64,000 nt of DNA, taken from positions 62,001 through 126,000 of the forward strand of contig NZ_OZ026472.1 in assembly GCF_964019805.1 (NCBI RefSeq). The letters run 5' to 3'. Positions 17,497 through 27,656 of the stretch are shown here, piece after piece. A model generated the notes under the pieces. The model was not told the DNA's origin. It searched no databases and saw only the letters and a list, made by a program, of their open reading frames with translations. The translations under genes were made by a program, and so were the position numbers. This stretch comes from Candidatus Lariskella endosymbiont of Epinotia ramella (GTDB lineage: Bacteria; Pseudomonadota; Alphaproteobacteria; Rickettsiales; Midichloriaceae). Position 1 is the stretch's first letter; each line of letters starts with the position of its first letter.

Positions 17497-19521
17497 TTAT
17501 TCTTCTACGCCAGCTTCTATCAAGAACTGTTGCAGAGTAATTATTTTATCTCTAAGTCCAGCCGCGAGCTCAAAATCAAGGTCTTTAGCTGCAGCAAGCA
17601 TCTGAGATCTAATGCGCTCTATACTTCTCTCTATTTCTCTTACACTAAGTTTTTTAAAGTCTAAAGAATCATCTTTGTAAATTTTTGCGCCATTTTCAGT
17701 TGCTCCAAGAATCTCAAGCGCTTCATTGATAGCGTCACTTACTTTTTTCTTGACAGAAACTGGTGTTATACCATGCACTTCATTATATGTTTCTTGTATT
17801 TTTCTCCTCCTTTCAGTTTCGCTCAAAGCTTTCTCCAAAGAGTTTGTAATGCGATCTGCATAGAGTATTACTCTTCCTTTAGCATTTCGTGCAGCTCTTC
17901 CGATAGTTTGTATGAGCGATGTCTCTGAGCGTAAAAAGCCCTCTTTATCTGCATCAAGTATGGCAACTAGTGAACATTCAGGGATATCCAAGCCTTCTCT
18001 TAATAAATTTACTCCAACTAATACATCTACAATGCCAATACGTAACTTATTTATAATTTCTACTCTTTCAAGAGTCTGTATTTCAGAGTGAAGATATATA
18101 GCCTTTACACCTATATTTGCTAGATAGTCTGCAAGATCTTCTGCCATTTTTTTTGTAAGCGTAGTGACCATAACACGCTCGTTATTTTCAGCAGCAATTC
18201 TACATTCATTTAATAAATCATCAACCTGCGTCTCAATCGGTCTGATTATACATACAGGGTCTAAAAGTCCTGTTGGTCTTATTACCTGCTCTATACATTT
18301 GTCTCCAGCTAATTCAAGTTCTATTTTTCCTGGAGTTGCTGAGACAAAAATAGTTTGAGGGCGCATTGTATCCCATTCTTCAAATTTCAGAGGTCTATTA
18401 TCTTTTGCAGATGGTAACCTGAAACCATATTCAACTAAATTTGCTTTACGCACTTTATCGCCATTAAACATTGCGGCGACTTGTGGAAGAGTCACATGAC
18501 TTTCATCCACAAACAATAATGCATTTTTAGGTAAATATTCAAAAAGAGTTGGAGGTGGCTCTCCTGGCTCTTTACCAGACAAATACCTTGAATAATGCTC
18601 TATTCCCTTGCAACTACCAGTTTCTAGCATCATCTCCAAGTCAAATTTCACTCTTTGTTCAATACGAAACGCTTCAGCCATCCTATTTTGATTTTCAAAA
18701 TATTTTACTCTTTGCTGCATCTCATGCTTGATAAGGCGAGTTGCCTGTTGAAGGGTTGGTCTCGGTGTTACATAGTGGCTATTGGCAAATATAGTTATCT
18801 CAGATAAAGTGTTTGTACGTTTATTATTAATTGGATCAAATTCATTAATTTTCTCTATTTCATTGCCAAAAAATGTAACTTTCCAAGCCCTATCTTGATA
18901 GTGCGATGGGAAAATGTCTATATTTTCTCCTCTAACCCTAAATGTGCCGCGTTCAAAGCTGGTATCATTTCTCTTATAGTGCAGCTCCACTAACTTTTCT
19001 ATCAATGCTTCTCTAGAAAGCTTCATACCAGCTTCAAGCTTTTGAGTCATTTTTAGATAGAGCTCTGGCGCACCAAGTCCATATATGCAGGAAACAGAAG
19101 CAACTACTATGACATCTTGTCTTTCAAGTAATGCTCTGGTCGCAGAGTGCCTAAGTAAATCTAACCTATCATTTATACTTGCATCCTTCTCTATATATAG
19201 ATCTCTCTTTGGAATATATGCCTCAGGTTGATAATAGTCGTAATATGAAACAAAATATTCTACTGCATTATTAGGAAAAAAACCTTTCATCTCAGAATAT
19301 AACTGTGCCGCCAATGTTTTATTATGAGCCATAATGATGGTAGGCCTATTTGTTTTCGCTATCACATTTGCCATAGTAAATGTTTTGCCAGAACCAGTGA
19401 TTCCAAGTAATACCTGATCTTTTGCTTCTTGGTCTATATTTTTTACCAAATAGTCTATGGCTTTTTGTTGATCGCCTGCTGGTAAAAATTCTGTATGTAG
19501 ATGAAATGTGTTTTTTTGCAT
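17497..19521 (-). CDS. uvrB: excinuclease ABC subunit B
   Basis: Damage-verifying helicase-like subunit of nucleotide excision repair. The 674-residue protein is complete. Walker A is [14 protein letters not shown] (about 41-54), the beta-hairpin that inserts between strands is [20 protein letters not shown] (about 92-111), and [10 protein letters not shown] is motif II. Motif VI lies in [19 protein letters not shown] domain closes the protein ([14 protein letters not shown]) and would contact UvrA or UvrC. uvrA and uvrC are not in the window. It is monocistronic, with repeats on both sides. Confidence 0.97.
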   Translation of the reverse strand: MQKNTFHLHTEFLPAGDQQKAIDYLVKNIDQEAKDQVLLGITGSGKTFTMANVIAKTNRPTIIMAHNKTLAAQLYSEMKGFFPNNAVEYFVSYYDYYQPEAYIPKRDLYIEKDASINDRLDLLRHSATRALLERQDVIVVASVSCIYGLGAPELYLKMTQKLEAGMKLSREALIEKLVELHYKRNDTSFERGTFRVRGENIDIFPSHYQDRAWKVTFFGNEIEKINEFDPINNKRTNTLSEITIFANSHYVTPRPTLQQATRLIKHEMQQRVKYFENQNRMAEAFRIEQRVKFDLEMMLETGSCKGIEHYSRYLSGKEPGEPPPTLFEYLPKNALLFVDESHVTLPQVAAMFNGDKVRKANLVEYGFRLPSAKDNRPLKFEEWDTMRPQTIFVSATPGKIELELAGDKCIEQVIRPTGLLDPVCIIRPIETQVDDLLNECRIAAENNERVMVTTLTKKMAEDLADYLANIGVKAIYLHSEIQTLERVEIINKLRIGIVDVLVGVNLLREGLDIPECSLVAILDADKEGFLRSETSLIQTIGRAARNAKGRVILYADRITNSLEKALSETERRRKIQETYNEVHGITPVSVKKKVSDAINEALEILGATENGAKIYKDDSLDFKKLSVREIERSIERIRSQMLAAAKDLDFELAAGLRDKIITLQQFLIEAGVEE

Positions 19522-19875
19522 GTGAAGTTTTTGCTACTTATCGCTTTTTAATATGCTATATTGATGAAATGTTGAGCCGTTTTTATGGCAAATCTTTGCA
19601 AAGAAGTTTGGCATTGCTTTGTATATACTAGTCATACTTTTCAAAATTGGCGTTGTCAAAATACTCCTTATGTTATTTTATGTGTGTACACATATGCCAG
19701 CATTCTTCCTGGCTCTTTTTGAAGTTTAATTTAGTATGTACATAATAAACACCAACTCTTCATTTGCATGCCGGTATATGTACTACAAGCTTTCTACTTC
19801 TGTTGCCACATAGTTTATGGAGGTGGGTCGCTTACTGGTTTTTGTTACGCATTATTATTACTTTAAAAACATTCT
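19522..19875. other. spacer with a full D repeat
   Basis: Mostly occupied by the D repeat at 19623-19782. The remaining sequence is AT-rich without a recognised signal. Confidence 0.65.
19623..19782 (+). repeat. D-family repeat, full copy
   Basis: Begins atatactagtcatacttttc and aaaattggcgttg, has the core ggctctttttgaagtttaat, and ends accaactcttcatttgcatg and ccggtatatg. The outer ends TATAC/GTATA are short inverted repeats. Confidence 0.85.
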
Positions 19876-20145
19876 ATGATCTCATTTAACAGCAAAATTG
19901 TGAATATAGGTGCATTGCTGCTCATAATTTACTTGTACTGTCAATACAACAAGGAAAGAAAAAAAGTGGATAATGATTTATTTTCTTCTTTTCAATTTAT
20001 GCAACACGGTTCAAGTAGTGCAATGCACTACTTCTCTATACCAAGTGGTAAAAAATACAAAGATTTCAGTCTATACGAAAAATTCATGTATAACTTATAT
20101 AAGGATAACATTCCAGATGATATCCGAAAAAAAATAGAAGAATAA
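19876..20145 (+). CDS. hypothetical small membrane-anchored protein, 89 residues
   Basis: Unrecognised. A single hydrophobic segment near the N-terminus (VNIGALLLIIYLYCQY, about 9-24) is followed by a charged, probably cytoplasmic tail (NKERKKVDNDLF) ending in a lysine- and glutamate-rich helix (YKDNIPDDIRKKIEE). No ribosome binding site is evident. It is outside all the repeats I could define and reads like a real protein, so I keep it with moderate confidence. Confidence 0.45.
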   Translation: MISFNSKIVNIGALLLIIYLYCQYNKERKKVDNDLFSSFQFMQHGSSSAMHYFSIPSGKKYKDFSLYEKFMYNLYKDNIPDDIRKKIEE

Positions 20146-20249
20146 TCGGTCGTTTCAATCTATAATCGCTTATGCGATATCAATAGAGGAAAGTAAATAT
20201 ATTCGTCGTACTTTTCAAAATTGGCATCTTTAAAATGCTTCTTATGTAG

Positions 20250-20370
20250 ACGCTGCCGGCAAAGCCACTTGCGCAGGACTCCTTTGGCCTGATTTTCTCA
20301 TGCACTCTAAAAAATTATGCCATTAAAATCCTCACGCGCAACTTATGAAGGCAGCGCTACTTGCGCACCC
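20250..20370 (-). repeat. B-family element, internally deleted
   Basis: The right end (gacgctgccggcaaagccac, ttgcgcaggactcctttggc) is joined after ctgatttt to the left part (actctaaaaaattatgccat, taaaatcctcacgcg). The central AT-rich part is missing. Confidence 0.7.
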
Positions 20371-20383
20371 TGCATTCTTCTGA

Positions 20384-20625
20384 GTCACCTGCGTCATCAC
20401 TCTAAGACTTGAGGATTTATATCGGTTTCAAGTTATTATGATGCACCGAAAGTCCAGCAGAAAAAAATGGCAAAATTGCCAAAAACCTTATGGACGTTGT
20501 TAAGTAGTATTTGCTAGGTACAGGACAAATTACATACCAGAAAATTAGCGTATGTGTGCTTTCAAGCTAACTTTCGTATATTTAACTTTCCGAAAAATTA
20601 ATGTGCGTAGCAAATCGACGAAATA
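20384..20625 (+). repeat. A-family repeat
   Basis: Starts gtcacctgcgtcatcactct, contains gatgcaccgaaagtccagca, tggcaaaattgccaaaaacc and gtagtatttgctaggtacag, and ends gtgcgtagcaaatcg. The central stem is AAAATTAGC/GCTAACTTT. Confidence 0.85.
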
Positions 20626-20683
20626 GCAACTCTTTTTATTTATCGGAGATATATTATTTATATATGTCTTGCAGCTAATCATG

Positions 20684-21856
20684 CTAAGAAGAGCGTAATT
20701 TTACGATTAGCATTACAATGCCACAATATACACAAGATAAGGCTGAGCCTAACATTACACCAATTTTGGCGCTAGACAAATACATCTGATTTTCAAAAGA
20801 TAGTATTCCAATGAACAGGCTCATTGTAAAGCCTATGCCACACATTATAGATACAACATAGTAATGCAGCATTGAAACCTTCTGCTGTAGCTTCACTACT
20901 CCACACTTCACCAAGAGAAATATAGTGCCAAAAATACCAATCTGTTTTCCAAAAAATAATCCAAATATTATACCAAGAGTAATTGAGTTAAATATACTAT
21001 TGAATGAAAGGTCTGACAATAAAATGCCGCTATTTGCAAATGCAAACATAGGTAAAATAATATAAGAAACAAACGGTGTGAGTGCATGTTCTAAAGATCT
21101 AAGTGGTGAATAATTTTCATCAATATAAAGCGGGATGGAAAATCCAAGGATGACACCAGCGATTGTTGCATGTATGCCAGACATATAGCAGCAGTACCAC
21201 ATAATGAGTCCAACAAGCAAGTAAACTGGAATATACGCTACTTTATAGCGATTTAAAAGCAATAGAACCAGCACGCAAACTGCTACACAAGCTAGATAAT
21301 ACCAGACTATCGTCTCTGTATAAAAGAAAGCAATCATCACTATTGCAATCAGATCATCTATTATTGCAAGGGCTGTCAGAAAAATCTTGAGCTGAGCTGG
21401 AAGAGATTTTCCAAAGAGTAGCAGTACACCAAGCGCAAAAGCTATATCAGTAGCGGCGGGGATAGCCCAACCCCTTACTTTCACGTGGTCATTATAGTTA
21501 AAGGTCAAATATATTAAAATAGGAACCAGCACGCCCCCAATAGCAGCAACGACAGGAAGTAACCTTTGCTCAGGATTTGCAAGATGACCGGCAATTAACT
21601 CTCGTTTTATCTCAGTACCAACAACTAAAAAGAATATTGCCATTAAGAAGTCATTTATCCAATACTCTAATGATAATTTAAAAGCATGGTTGCCAAAAGA
21701 AAGAGTAAAGTGTTCGTGCAAAATCGCATTATAAATGTCAAAATAATGAGAATTCGCAATTAGAAGTGCAAATATAGCCGAGCCAAATAATAATACACCT
21801 TTTTCGACTGCTCTATGTAGAATGAGTCCAAAATTTGCCAATCTAGCTACTACCAT
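20684..21856 (-). CDS. nhaA: Na+/H+ antiporter NhaA
   Basis: Electrogenic antiporter exporting Na+ in exchange for protons. The 390-residue protein matches the family length. Visible marks are NDFLMAIFFLVVGTEIKREL, PVVAAIGGVLVPILIYL, the TDIAFALGVLLLFG segment (discontinuous helix TM IV) and AIIDDLIAIVMIAFFY, which holds the essential paired aspartates of the transport site. About twelve hydrophobic helices are present. A sodium-coupled alanine/glycine carrier is encoded about 10 kb away, so NhaA may help keep the Na+ gradient it uses; that link is inference. Confidence 0.96.
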   Translation of the reverse strand: MVVARLANFGLILHRAVEKGVLLFGSAIFALLIANSHYFDIYNAILHEHFTLSFGNHAFKLSLEYWINDFLMAIFFLVVGTEIKRELIAGHLANPEQRLLPVVAAIGGVLVPILIYLTFNYNDHVKVRGWAIPAATDIAFALGVLLLFGKSLPAQLKIFLTALAIIDDLIAIVMIAFFYTETIVWYYLACVAVCVLVLLLLNRYKVAYIPVYLLVGLIMWYCCYMSGIHATIAGVILGFSIPLYIDENYSPLRSLEHALTPFVSYIILPMFAFANSGILLSDLSFNSIFNSITLGIIFGLFFGKQIGIFGTIFLLVKCGVVKLQQKVSMLHYYVVSIMCGIGFTMSLFIGILSFENQMYLSSAKIGVMLGSALSCVYCGIVMLIVKLRSS

Positions 21857-21974
21857 ATGCTCAAGTGTGATATGAATTATTAGATATTAATTAAATAGCT
21901 GACCTATCACATTTCTTATCACAATCTTCGGTATTCAAAACCAAGTCAGCAAAAGTAAAAGTCAAATATTAAGA

Positions 21975-22051
<77 letters not shown>

Positions 22052-22920
22052 ATCTAAAATTTATCTCCAATTGACGCTCTAACATCTTCTACTATACGCC
22101 AAGATTCTTCTTAGCAACTTTCTAATAAAAAATCAACTATATATACTTCATGACATCATTCTATTTATCTTACTGTAACAGATTAATGAATTATTTCTCT
22201 AAAGTTTGAAGTGATAAGTAAAAAGTACTTAAAGATATTTTAATGCAATTATACACTCTCATACTTTGCAAAATTGGCGTCGTCAGGTTCCTATAGCGTT
22301 ATGTATTGATTATACAAATTCTCCTTTGACTCTTCCCACCTCTTTTTGCAGTCTAACTTCATATGTGCAAAAGTTAAATACCAACTCTTCATTTCTTATA
22401 GGCAGACAAAACTAGTCATACTTCAAAAATCATCACGCAAGCACCTTTATTAACAGTATAATGTGCGAAAATTGAGTCAGGAGCAACATTTCTAAAGTTT
22501 TTGAAATATAAAATTCAACGCTTTTTGCAAGTGGATATGTTGTAAGCAACTACTAAAGTTGTAAAATGGCATATGTCAAGGCAGTATAAAAATATCATGT
22601 AAGGTAGAATTGAAAAATCTAGCCTACTGAACAAAAAATCTTATTTCTCAAGTTTAGCTTATGATACATTAGCTCTCTATTGCTAGCTTAATATAAAAAA
22701 TCTATAATATGTATTATCTTTTTACTATAGTGATAGATGAGTAGATTCAGGATATATGAAGGCATTCAAAGGAAATGATTCCATAAGAATAGATCTATAT
22801 TACTCATGGTAGGATTTAAATTGACAAAGTGGACTCTTAAATTTAAAATCTTCTCCGTCATTCCTTGGTAGAAGGGAGGATTTTAAGTGCAATTATCAAT
22901 CAGTTTTATCTTGAGGTGCT
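22052..22920. other. spacer upstream of rpsD with a D repeat and promoter
   Basis: A diverged D repeat covers about 22251-22410 (actctcatactttgcaaaat, ccacctctttttgcagtcta, accaactcttcatttc). The 22430-22800 stretch is unremarkable AT-rich sequence. A strong promoter precedes rpsD (listed separately). Confidence 0.65.
22821..22849 (+). promoter_or_regulatory. rpsD promoter
   Basis: TTGACA at 22821-22826, a 17-bp spacer, and TAAAAT at 22844-22849: a near-consensus sigma-70 promoter about 70 bp before the rpsD GTG. The leader overlaps inverted arms (taaaatc at 22844 and gattttaag at 22880). They could form a hairpin in DNA, but only the right part would be transcribed. Confidence 0.75.
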
Positions 22921-23538
22921 GTGTCTAAGCGTCATAATAGAAAGTTCGGAATTAGCCGTAGGCTAGGGGCAAGTCTCTGGGGTTCTGTAAAAGACCCTGT
23001 AAACAACAATAAAAATTATCCGCCAGGTGTTCACGGCTCCATGGGATATAGAAAGCTCAGCGATTACGGAGAGCAGCTTAAAGCGAAGCAAAAGCTCAGG
23101 AAGTATTATGGAGATATTACTGAGAGCCAGTTCCGTGGCATATATGCAGAAGCGGTTAGAAGAAAGGGAGATACTGGGCAGAATTTAGTAGGTCTCCTTG
23201 AGTCTAGGCTTGATGCATTTATTTATAGAATGGGAGTTGTTCCTACTATATTTGCTGCGCGCCAGTTTGTGAACCATAAGCATGTCATGGTAAACGGAAA
23301 AGTGGTGAACATAGCCAGCTACAGACTTAAAGTAGGAGATGTTGTTGAAGTTAGAGAATGCTCAAAAAATCTTCTAATAATTCAATCTGCTTTGCAAAGC
23401 GTTGGATCTGTTCCTGATTATATAGAGTTTGATCAAAGTAAACTATCTGGAAGATATGTAAGGATACCTGTGCTTGAGGAAATTCCATATGCATTGCAGA
23501 TGGAGCCACATCTTGTCATTGAATTTTACTCAAGATAA
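22921..23538 (+). CDS. rpsD: 30S ribosomal protein S4
   Basis: Primary 16S-binding protein of the small subunit and also a translational regulator in many bacteria. The 205-residue protein starts at GTG 22921 behind a gagg ribosome binding site. The N-terminus reads [20 protein letters not shown], of the zinc-free alphaproteobacterial type. The S4 RNA-binding domain carries [17 protein letters not shown] and [17 protein letters not shown], and the C-terminus is the basic VIEFYSR. It stands alone, away from the alpha operon, as is common in alphaproteobacteria, and has its own strong promoter. Confidence 0.97.
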   Translation: MSKRHNRKFGISRRLGASLWGSVKDPVNNNKNYPPGVHGSMGYRKLSDYGEQLKAKQKLRKYYGDITESQFRGIYAEAVRRKGDTGQNLVGLLESRLDAFIYRMGVVPTIFAARQFVNHKHVMVNGKVVNIASYRLKVGDVVEVRECSKNLLIIQSALQSVGSVPDYIEFDQSKLSGRYVRIPVLEEIPYALQMEPHLVIEFYSR

Positions 23539-24207
23539 TAGCTGATTTTACTTGCACGCCAAGAGTATGTAAATACTGCATATATATTGATGTATTATGT
23601 ATACATGTGCATCACATTCTGCCTAGCTTTTTTGAAATCTCACTTCGTATATACTTAATAAATGCTAAATCGTCATCTATCATGGGTAGATATTTAAGTA
23701 GCATGGACCTTACTAAGTCGCCTGCGTCATAACTTTCGAAGCGGAGGATTGATATTAGCTGCAAGCGATTATGGCGCCCCGAGAATCCAGCAGAAAAAGT
23801 GGTAAAATTGCCAAAAATCTTAAGGATTTTATGGTATATTTGCGAAGAAATTAATGAAGTAATACTTGAAAATCAGGCCAAAAAGTTTTGCGCAAGAGGC
23901 TTTGTCGGCAGTACCTAAGTAGTATTTGCTAGGTACAGGACAAATGAGATCTCAGGAAGTGAGCGCAGAGCTGCTGTCAAGCTCATTTTTGTACATTTAA
24001 CTTTGCACAAAAATTGATTTGCTTACGCAAATCAATTTTTGACGGATGGGCTACATAATGAGCAATCTTTAATGCGCTAATTTTGCAATATAGCGAGTAT
24101 ATATAATGAATTCCATACTAAACACCGTCACTTTTCTCTGCATTGGAAGCTTTTTAGTCAGTGATAACTTATAATGTAGCATCCAATATCCAATCAAAAC
24201 AACAAAT
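23539..24207. other. spacer with D remnant and an A repeat carrying part of B
   Basis: A partial D repeat lies at about 23585-23690 (tatacatgtgcatcacattc, ctagcttttttgaaatctc). It is followed by an A repeat (23717-24053) with a partial B insert. The rest runs up to gltX without recognisable genes. Confidence 0.7.
23717..24053 (+). repeat. A-family repeat with partial B insert and covarying stems
   Basis: Left part gtcgcctgcgtcataacttt; B remnant at 23835-23930 (gcgaagaaattaatgaagta to ggcagtacctaagt); right part agtatttgctaggtacagga onward. The central stem here reads TGAGC/GCTCA instead of the usual TTAGC/GCTAA. The last hairpin (24009-24040) is a perfect 14-bp palindrome with loop ttac. 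Confidence 0.85.
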
Positions 24208-25596
24208 ATGACATCTAACCAAGTAGTAACTAGATTTGCTCCATCTCCTACGGGTTTCCTTCATGTCGGGGGAGCACGTACTGCACTTTTTAACTGGCTT
24301 TTTAGCAAGTCTGTTGGTGGTAGATTTTTGCTTCGTATTGAGGATACTGATAAAGAAAGATCTACAAAGCAGGCTATTGATGCGATTTTGAGTGGAATGG
24401 AATGGCTTGGTCTATTTTGGGATGGAGAGTATGTAATGCAGTCTACCCGCATAGAGCGTCACAGAGAAGTGGTTGAGATGATGCTTAGTATGGGGAAAGC
24501 TTACCGTTGCTATATGAGTCCACAAGAAATAGAAGATGCAAAAATACGTAATCCATCCATTAGGTTTCGTAGTGTATGGCGAGATAAAGATAGTAATGTT
24601 TCTAGTGGTAAATATACCATAAGACTAAAAGCACCGCTAAATGGCTCAACTGAAATGGAAGATGCTGTGCACGGAAGAGTTTCTGTGCCTAACGACAGCT
24701 TAGATGATGTGGTTCTACTTAGGTCAGATGGGACTCCAACATACATGCTTGCTGTAGTTGTTGATGACTATGATTCTGGCGTAAATCATATTATTCGTGG
24801 AGATGATCATTTTACAAACACGTTTCGTCAGCTCCAGATATATGATACACTAGGCTGGCAAAGACCATCTTACGCACATATACCGCTAATACACGGTAGC
24901 GATGGTACTAAACTCTCAAAGCGGCATGGAGCTCTTGGAATAGATGTATACAGAGAAATGGGTTATCTACCAGAAGCTATGTGCAATTATTTGTTAAGGC
25001 TTGGTTGGAGCAAAGGAAATATAGAATTAATTACCAAAGAAGATGTGTCAGAAATCTTTCAGCTCTCTGACATTACTCAGTCTCCAGCTAGGTTTGATTT
25101 AGAAAAATTAAATTACGTTAATGCACATTATATCAAGCATAAAGATGATTTTGAGCTTCTAGGTTTACTCAAAGAAAGGTTGGAAAAAATCGGTATGTTA
25201 CTTGAAAACAGTTCTGTAAGTGATAAGATTTTATCCGGAATGCAACTAATCAAGACAAGAGCAAATACCTTGAAGCAATTAACAGACCTTGCATGTTTAT
25301 ATATTGAGAAAAAAAGTCCTACTGATCCAAGATCGCAAGAGTTGATCGATGCATATAGGGGATCTGAGCTTATACAGAAGCTTATTGCTGAATACACAGA
25401 GTGTAAACAGTGGGATGCTGGGAATTTGAAGTCAATTGGTGTGAATGTTGCGGTGATTTTATCCATAAAACCAGCACTAGTTATGCAAGTTTTGAGAGCA
25501 TTTATTATTGCCACTTTTGAGTCGCCAGGAATTTATGAATTTATGGAAGTTCTCGGAAAAGAGGAGGTATTGCGTAGAATTAATGAGTTAAAGTGA
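24208..25596 (+). CDS. gltX: glutamyl-tRNA synthetase
   Basis: Class I synthetase that charges tRNA-Glu and, in organisms without GlnRS, often also tRNA-Gln, which an amidotransferase then corrects. The 462-residue protein carries the HIGH-type motif in APSPTGFLHVGGARTALFNW, then FLLRIEDTDKERS, and the KMSKS-type loop GTKLSKRHGALGI. The alpha-helical anticodon-binding part follows from about residue 300. Rickettsiales usually have two gltX copies; this window shows one. recR starts on the last base of its stop codon (TGATG), so the pair is translationally coupled. Confidence 0.96.
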   Translation: MTSNQVVTRFAPSPTGFLHVGGARTALFNWLFSKSVGGRFLLRIEDTDKERSTKQAIDAILSGMEWLGLFWDGEYVMQSTRIERHREVVEMMLSMGKAYRCYMSPQEIEDAKIRNPSIRFRSVWRDKDSNVSSGKYTIRLKAPLNGSTEMEDAVHGRVSVPNDSLDDVVLLRSDGTPTYMLAVVVDDYDSGVNHIIRGDDHFTNTFRQLQIYDTLGWQRPSYAHIPLIHGSDGTKLSKRHGALGIDVYREMGYLPEAMCNYLLRLGWSKGNIELITKEDVSEIFQLSDITQSPARFDLEKLNYVNAHYIKHKDDFELLGLLKERLEKIGMLLENSSVSDKILSGMQLIKTRANTLKQLTDLACLYIEKKSPTDPRSQELIDAYRGSELIQKLIAEYTECKQWDAGNLKSIGVNVAVILSIKPALVMQVLRAFIIATFESPGIYEFMEVLGKEEVLRRINELK

Positions 25597-26183
25597 TGCC
25601 TCAGATTATAGATAACACAATTGCATTAATATCAAAATTGCCTGGGCTTGGCCCGAGGTCTGCTAGAAGATTATTCATTTACCTACTACAAAACCCAGAA
25701 AAGATGATGCGTCTTTCAGAACTCTTTGCTAGTTCCTCTCAAGACATTAAAAGATGCGTAGAATGTAATAATTTTGATGATGTTTCGCCTTGTGGAATTT
25801 GCAGTGATATGGAGAGAGATGCTGAAGTGCTATGTGTTGTAGAGAGTATATCGGAACTTTGGGCGATAGAACGCAGCAAGCTGTATAACGGTCATTATCA
25901 TGTACTTGGCGGTAATTTATCAATAATTGATAATCGTACTCCAGAAACTCTCAACATGTTTGCAATTAAAAATAAAGTTGTGGAGAAAGAGATCAAAGAA
26001 GTCATACTCGCCACAAACTCAACACTAGAGGGGCAAACAACTGCTCATTACATAGCAGAAATGCTAACTGGGCTCAATATAAAAATCACAAAACTGGCTC
26101 ATGGAATTCCAATAGGCGCAGAATTAGAATATATGGATGATGGTACGCTAAATGTTGCATTTCAACTTAGGCAAAATTTTTAA
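25596..26183 (+). CDS. recR: recombination mediator RecR
   Basis: Works with RecF/RecO to load RecA at gapped DNA. The ATG at 25596 shares its A with the gltX stop; a GTG three bases earlier is possible but less likely. The 195-residue protein has the N-terminal helix-hairpin-helix (LISKLPGLGPRSARR), the four-cysteine zinc finger (CVECNNFDDVSPCGICSDME), a TOPRIM domain beginning LCVVES, and the C-terminal Walker-B-like region with LAHGIPIGAELEYMDDGTL. Complete and normal for the family. Confidence 0.95.
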   Translation: MPQIIDNTIALISKLPGLGPRSARRLFIYLLQNPEKMMRLSELFASSSQDIKRCVECNNFDDVSPCGICSDMERDAEVLCVVESISELWAIERSKLYNGHYHVLGGNLSIIDNRTPETLNMFAIKNKVVEKEIKEVILATNSTLEGQTTAHYIAEMLTGLNIKITKLAHGIPIGAELEYMDDGTLNVAFQLRQNF

Positions 26184-26531
26184 TTTCACAAAGTCGCCTG
26201 CGGCAACTATAAAGGATATAGAATTTATCTTGATTGCAAGCAATTATGGTGCGCATAAATCCAGCAGGAAAAGTGGTAAAATTGCCGAAAATCTTATGGA
26301 TTTTGTTAAGTAATAATTTTTGCGTAGAAGTTAAATGCACAAAAATTAGCTTTTAGATCTGCCCTGCGCTAATTTTTGGATATATTAATTGGCTCTATGC
26401 TAAATGCTACTTTCACAAAATCCGTAAGTTTTTTGCGCTTATTCTAACATTTTCTTACGGACTTAAAACACTATTTTCCAACTCTAAACACTATTTGATA
26501 CAGCTTCTGAGACTTTTAGTGTGCGTATAAA
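26184..26531 (+). repeat. A/C hybrid repeat
   Basis: The whole spacer is repeat sequence. It opens as an A repeat (gtcgcctgcggcaactataa, aaagtggtaaaattgccgaa, cttatggattttgttaagta). It then switches to the inverted common module (agaagttaaatgcacaaaaa, gctaatttttggatatatta) and finishes with a C tail (cacaaaatccgtaagttttt to gagacttttagtgtgcgta). Two element types have therefore been joined, or their shared module has inverted. Confidence 0.8.
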
Positions 26532-27656
26532 TTATCTGGTAAAGCATCGTGGTATAGAGCGGTAAACAAGAGGTGTCTTAGAATATAAATGTTTTACAGC
26601 CTCTTCTATTACTTTGCTGTTCACTGTAATATTCAGAGTTGCTAATACTTTAGGTGTTGCTGCCCATATATATGCACTAAGCCCCTCTATTATACTTTGC
26701 ACTTGATCAATGTCTGCAGATGCGCCGACAACTTCGTGTGGCATGTCACATCCTTGTTCATTAAAAACTGTGTCTATAATACAGTTTTGATACTTTACAT
26801 GTGGTTGATTAGAGATAAAGATAATGCTTTGTATTTCATCGTGCAGCTTTAGCCATGAAACTAACTCCAGCGCTGTTGTTTGGGTAGTAGGTCTAGGTAG
26901 ATCTTGTCTTGGTGTGTCTATAACATGAAGTGTTAAACCTTTGTCATGCAAATCAGATTGATTATATAAATCCTGCATTAAGTGTGTCTCTGTTACTTCG
27001 CGCCAACTACTGAGTGCGAATTTATCAGCTATTTCTGCTAATTCTTCCTCAGTGCCATCAACACTTGTATTTACATAGCGTTCTCCTGTAAGTAATATTA
27101 CAGAACTAGCCTTCAAGCCAGACTCCAGAAGCGAGTTGGCATATTCAATTCTACTTAACATAGTTGGGCCAGTTGCTCCTAGAATGCACAGAGCCTCAGC
27201 TTTTTTCATGACTGGGACGATAGCATTAATAAAACCTAGAATTTTGAGATTTTGAATATTATGCGTTTTATTTTCTGTCATCCATTCAGCAGATTGCATC
27301 TCCCAGCGTTCTTTTGTTCCTACTCTCATTGATAGATTACTTTGAGTTCCTTTAACCATTGTTAGAATATCTAAAGCTAGCTGATCTTTGGTACTTCTCG
27401 GTGGAAATGCAGCAAGCAATGATTGGTCACTTGGAATTATCGATGATTGTTGTAGAAGATCTTGCATTGCACTTTTTTGTTCAGTGCTGTCAAATCCGTA
27501 GTAAGATAATGCATCATTTAGTGAGTATCGCATCTCTCGGTCACTGTAATACATAATAATCACCAATAAAATCACAATAATTGATAGCAGTATACAAATC
27601 TTTTTATAGCGACGCTTAACGATATTTAATATATTTAACAAAAACACAAGTTGCAC
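26532..27656 (-). CDS. membrane-anchored hypothetical protein with a YdcF/DUF218-like core
   Basis: A 374-residue protein of unknown function. A basic N-terminus and one strong transmembrane helix (KICILLSIIVILLVIIMYYS, about 19-38) anchor a large domain that is probably periplasmic. The core has CILGATGPTMLSRIEYANSL, SVILLTGERYVN, then RPTTQTTALELVSWL and IIFISNQPHVKYQN. This order resembles the DUF218/YdcF fold, which binds nucleotide-type cofactors. The likeness is by pattern only and I am not sure of it. It stands alone on the minus strand between repeats. Confidence 0.6.
   Translation of the reverse strand: MQLVFLLNILNIVKRRYKKICILLSIIVILLVIIMYYSDREMRYSLNDALSYYGFDSTEQKSAMQDLLQQSSIIPSDQSLLAAFPPRSTKDQLALDILTMVKGTQSNLSMRVGTKERWEMQSAEWMTENKTHNIQNLKILGFINAIVPVMKKAEALCILGATGPTMLSRIEYANSLLESGLKASSVILLTGERYVNTSVDGTEEELAEIADKFALSSWREVTETHLMQDLYNQSDLHDKGLTLHVIDTPRQDLPRPTTQTTALELVSWLKLHDEIQSIIFISNQPHVKYQNCIIDTVFNEQGCDMPHEVVGASADIDQVQSIIEGLSAYIWAATPKVLATLNITVNSKVIEEAVKHLYSKTPLVYRSIPRCFTR

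Larger units (their letters stand above)
20146..20683. other. spacer with D, B and A repeat pieces in series
   Basis: A D-repeat start (about 20204-20250), an internally deleted B repeat (about 20250-20370) and an A repeat (20384-20625) follow each other without unique sequence between them. No gene is seen. Confidence 0.7.
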
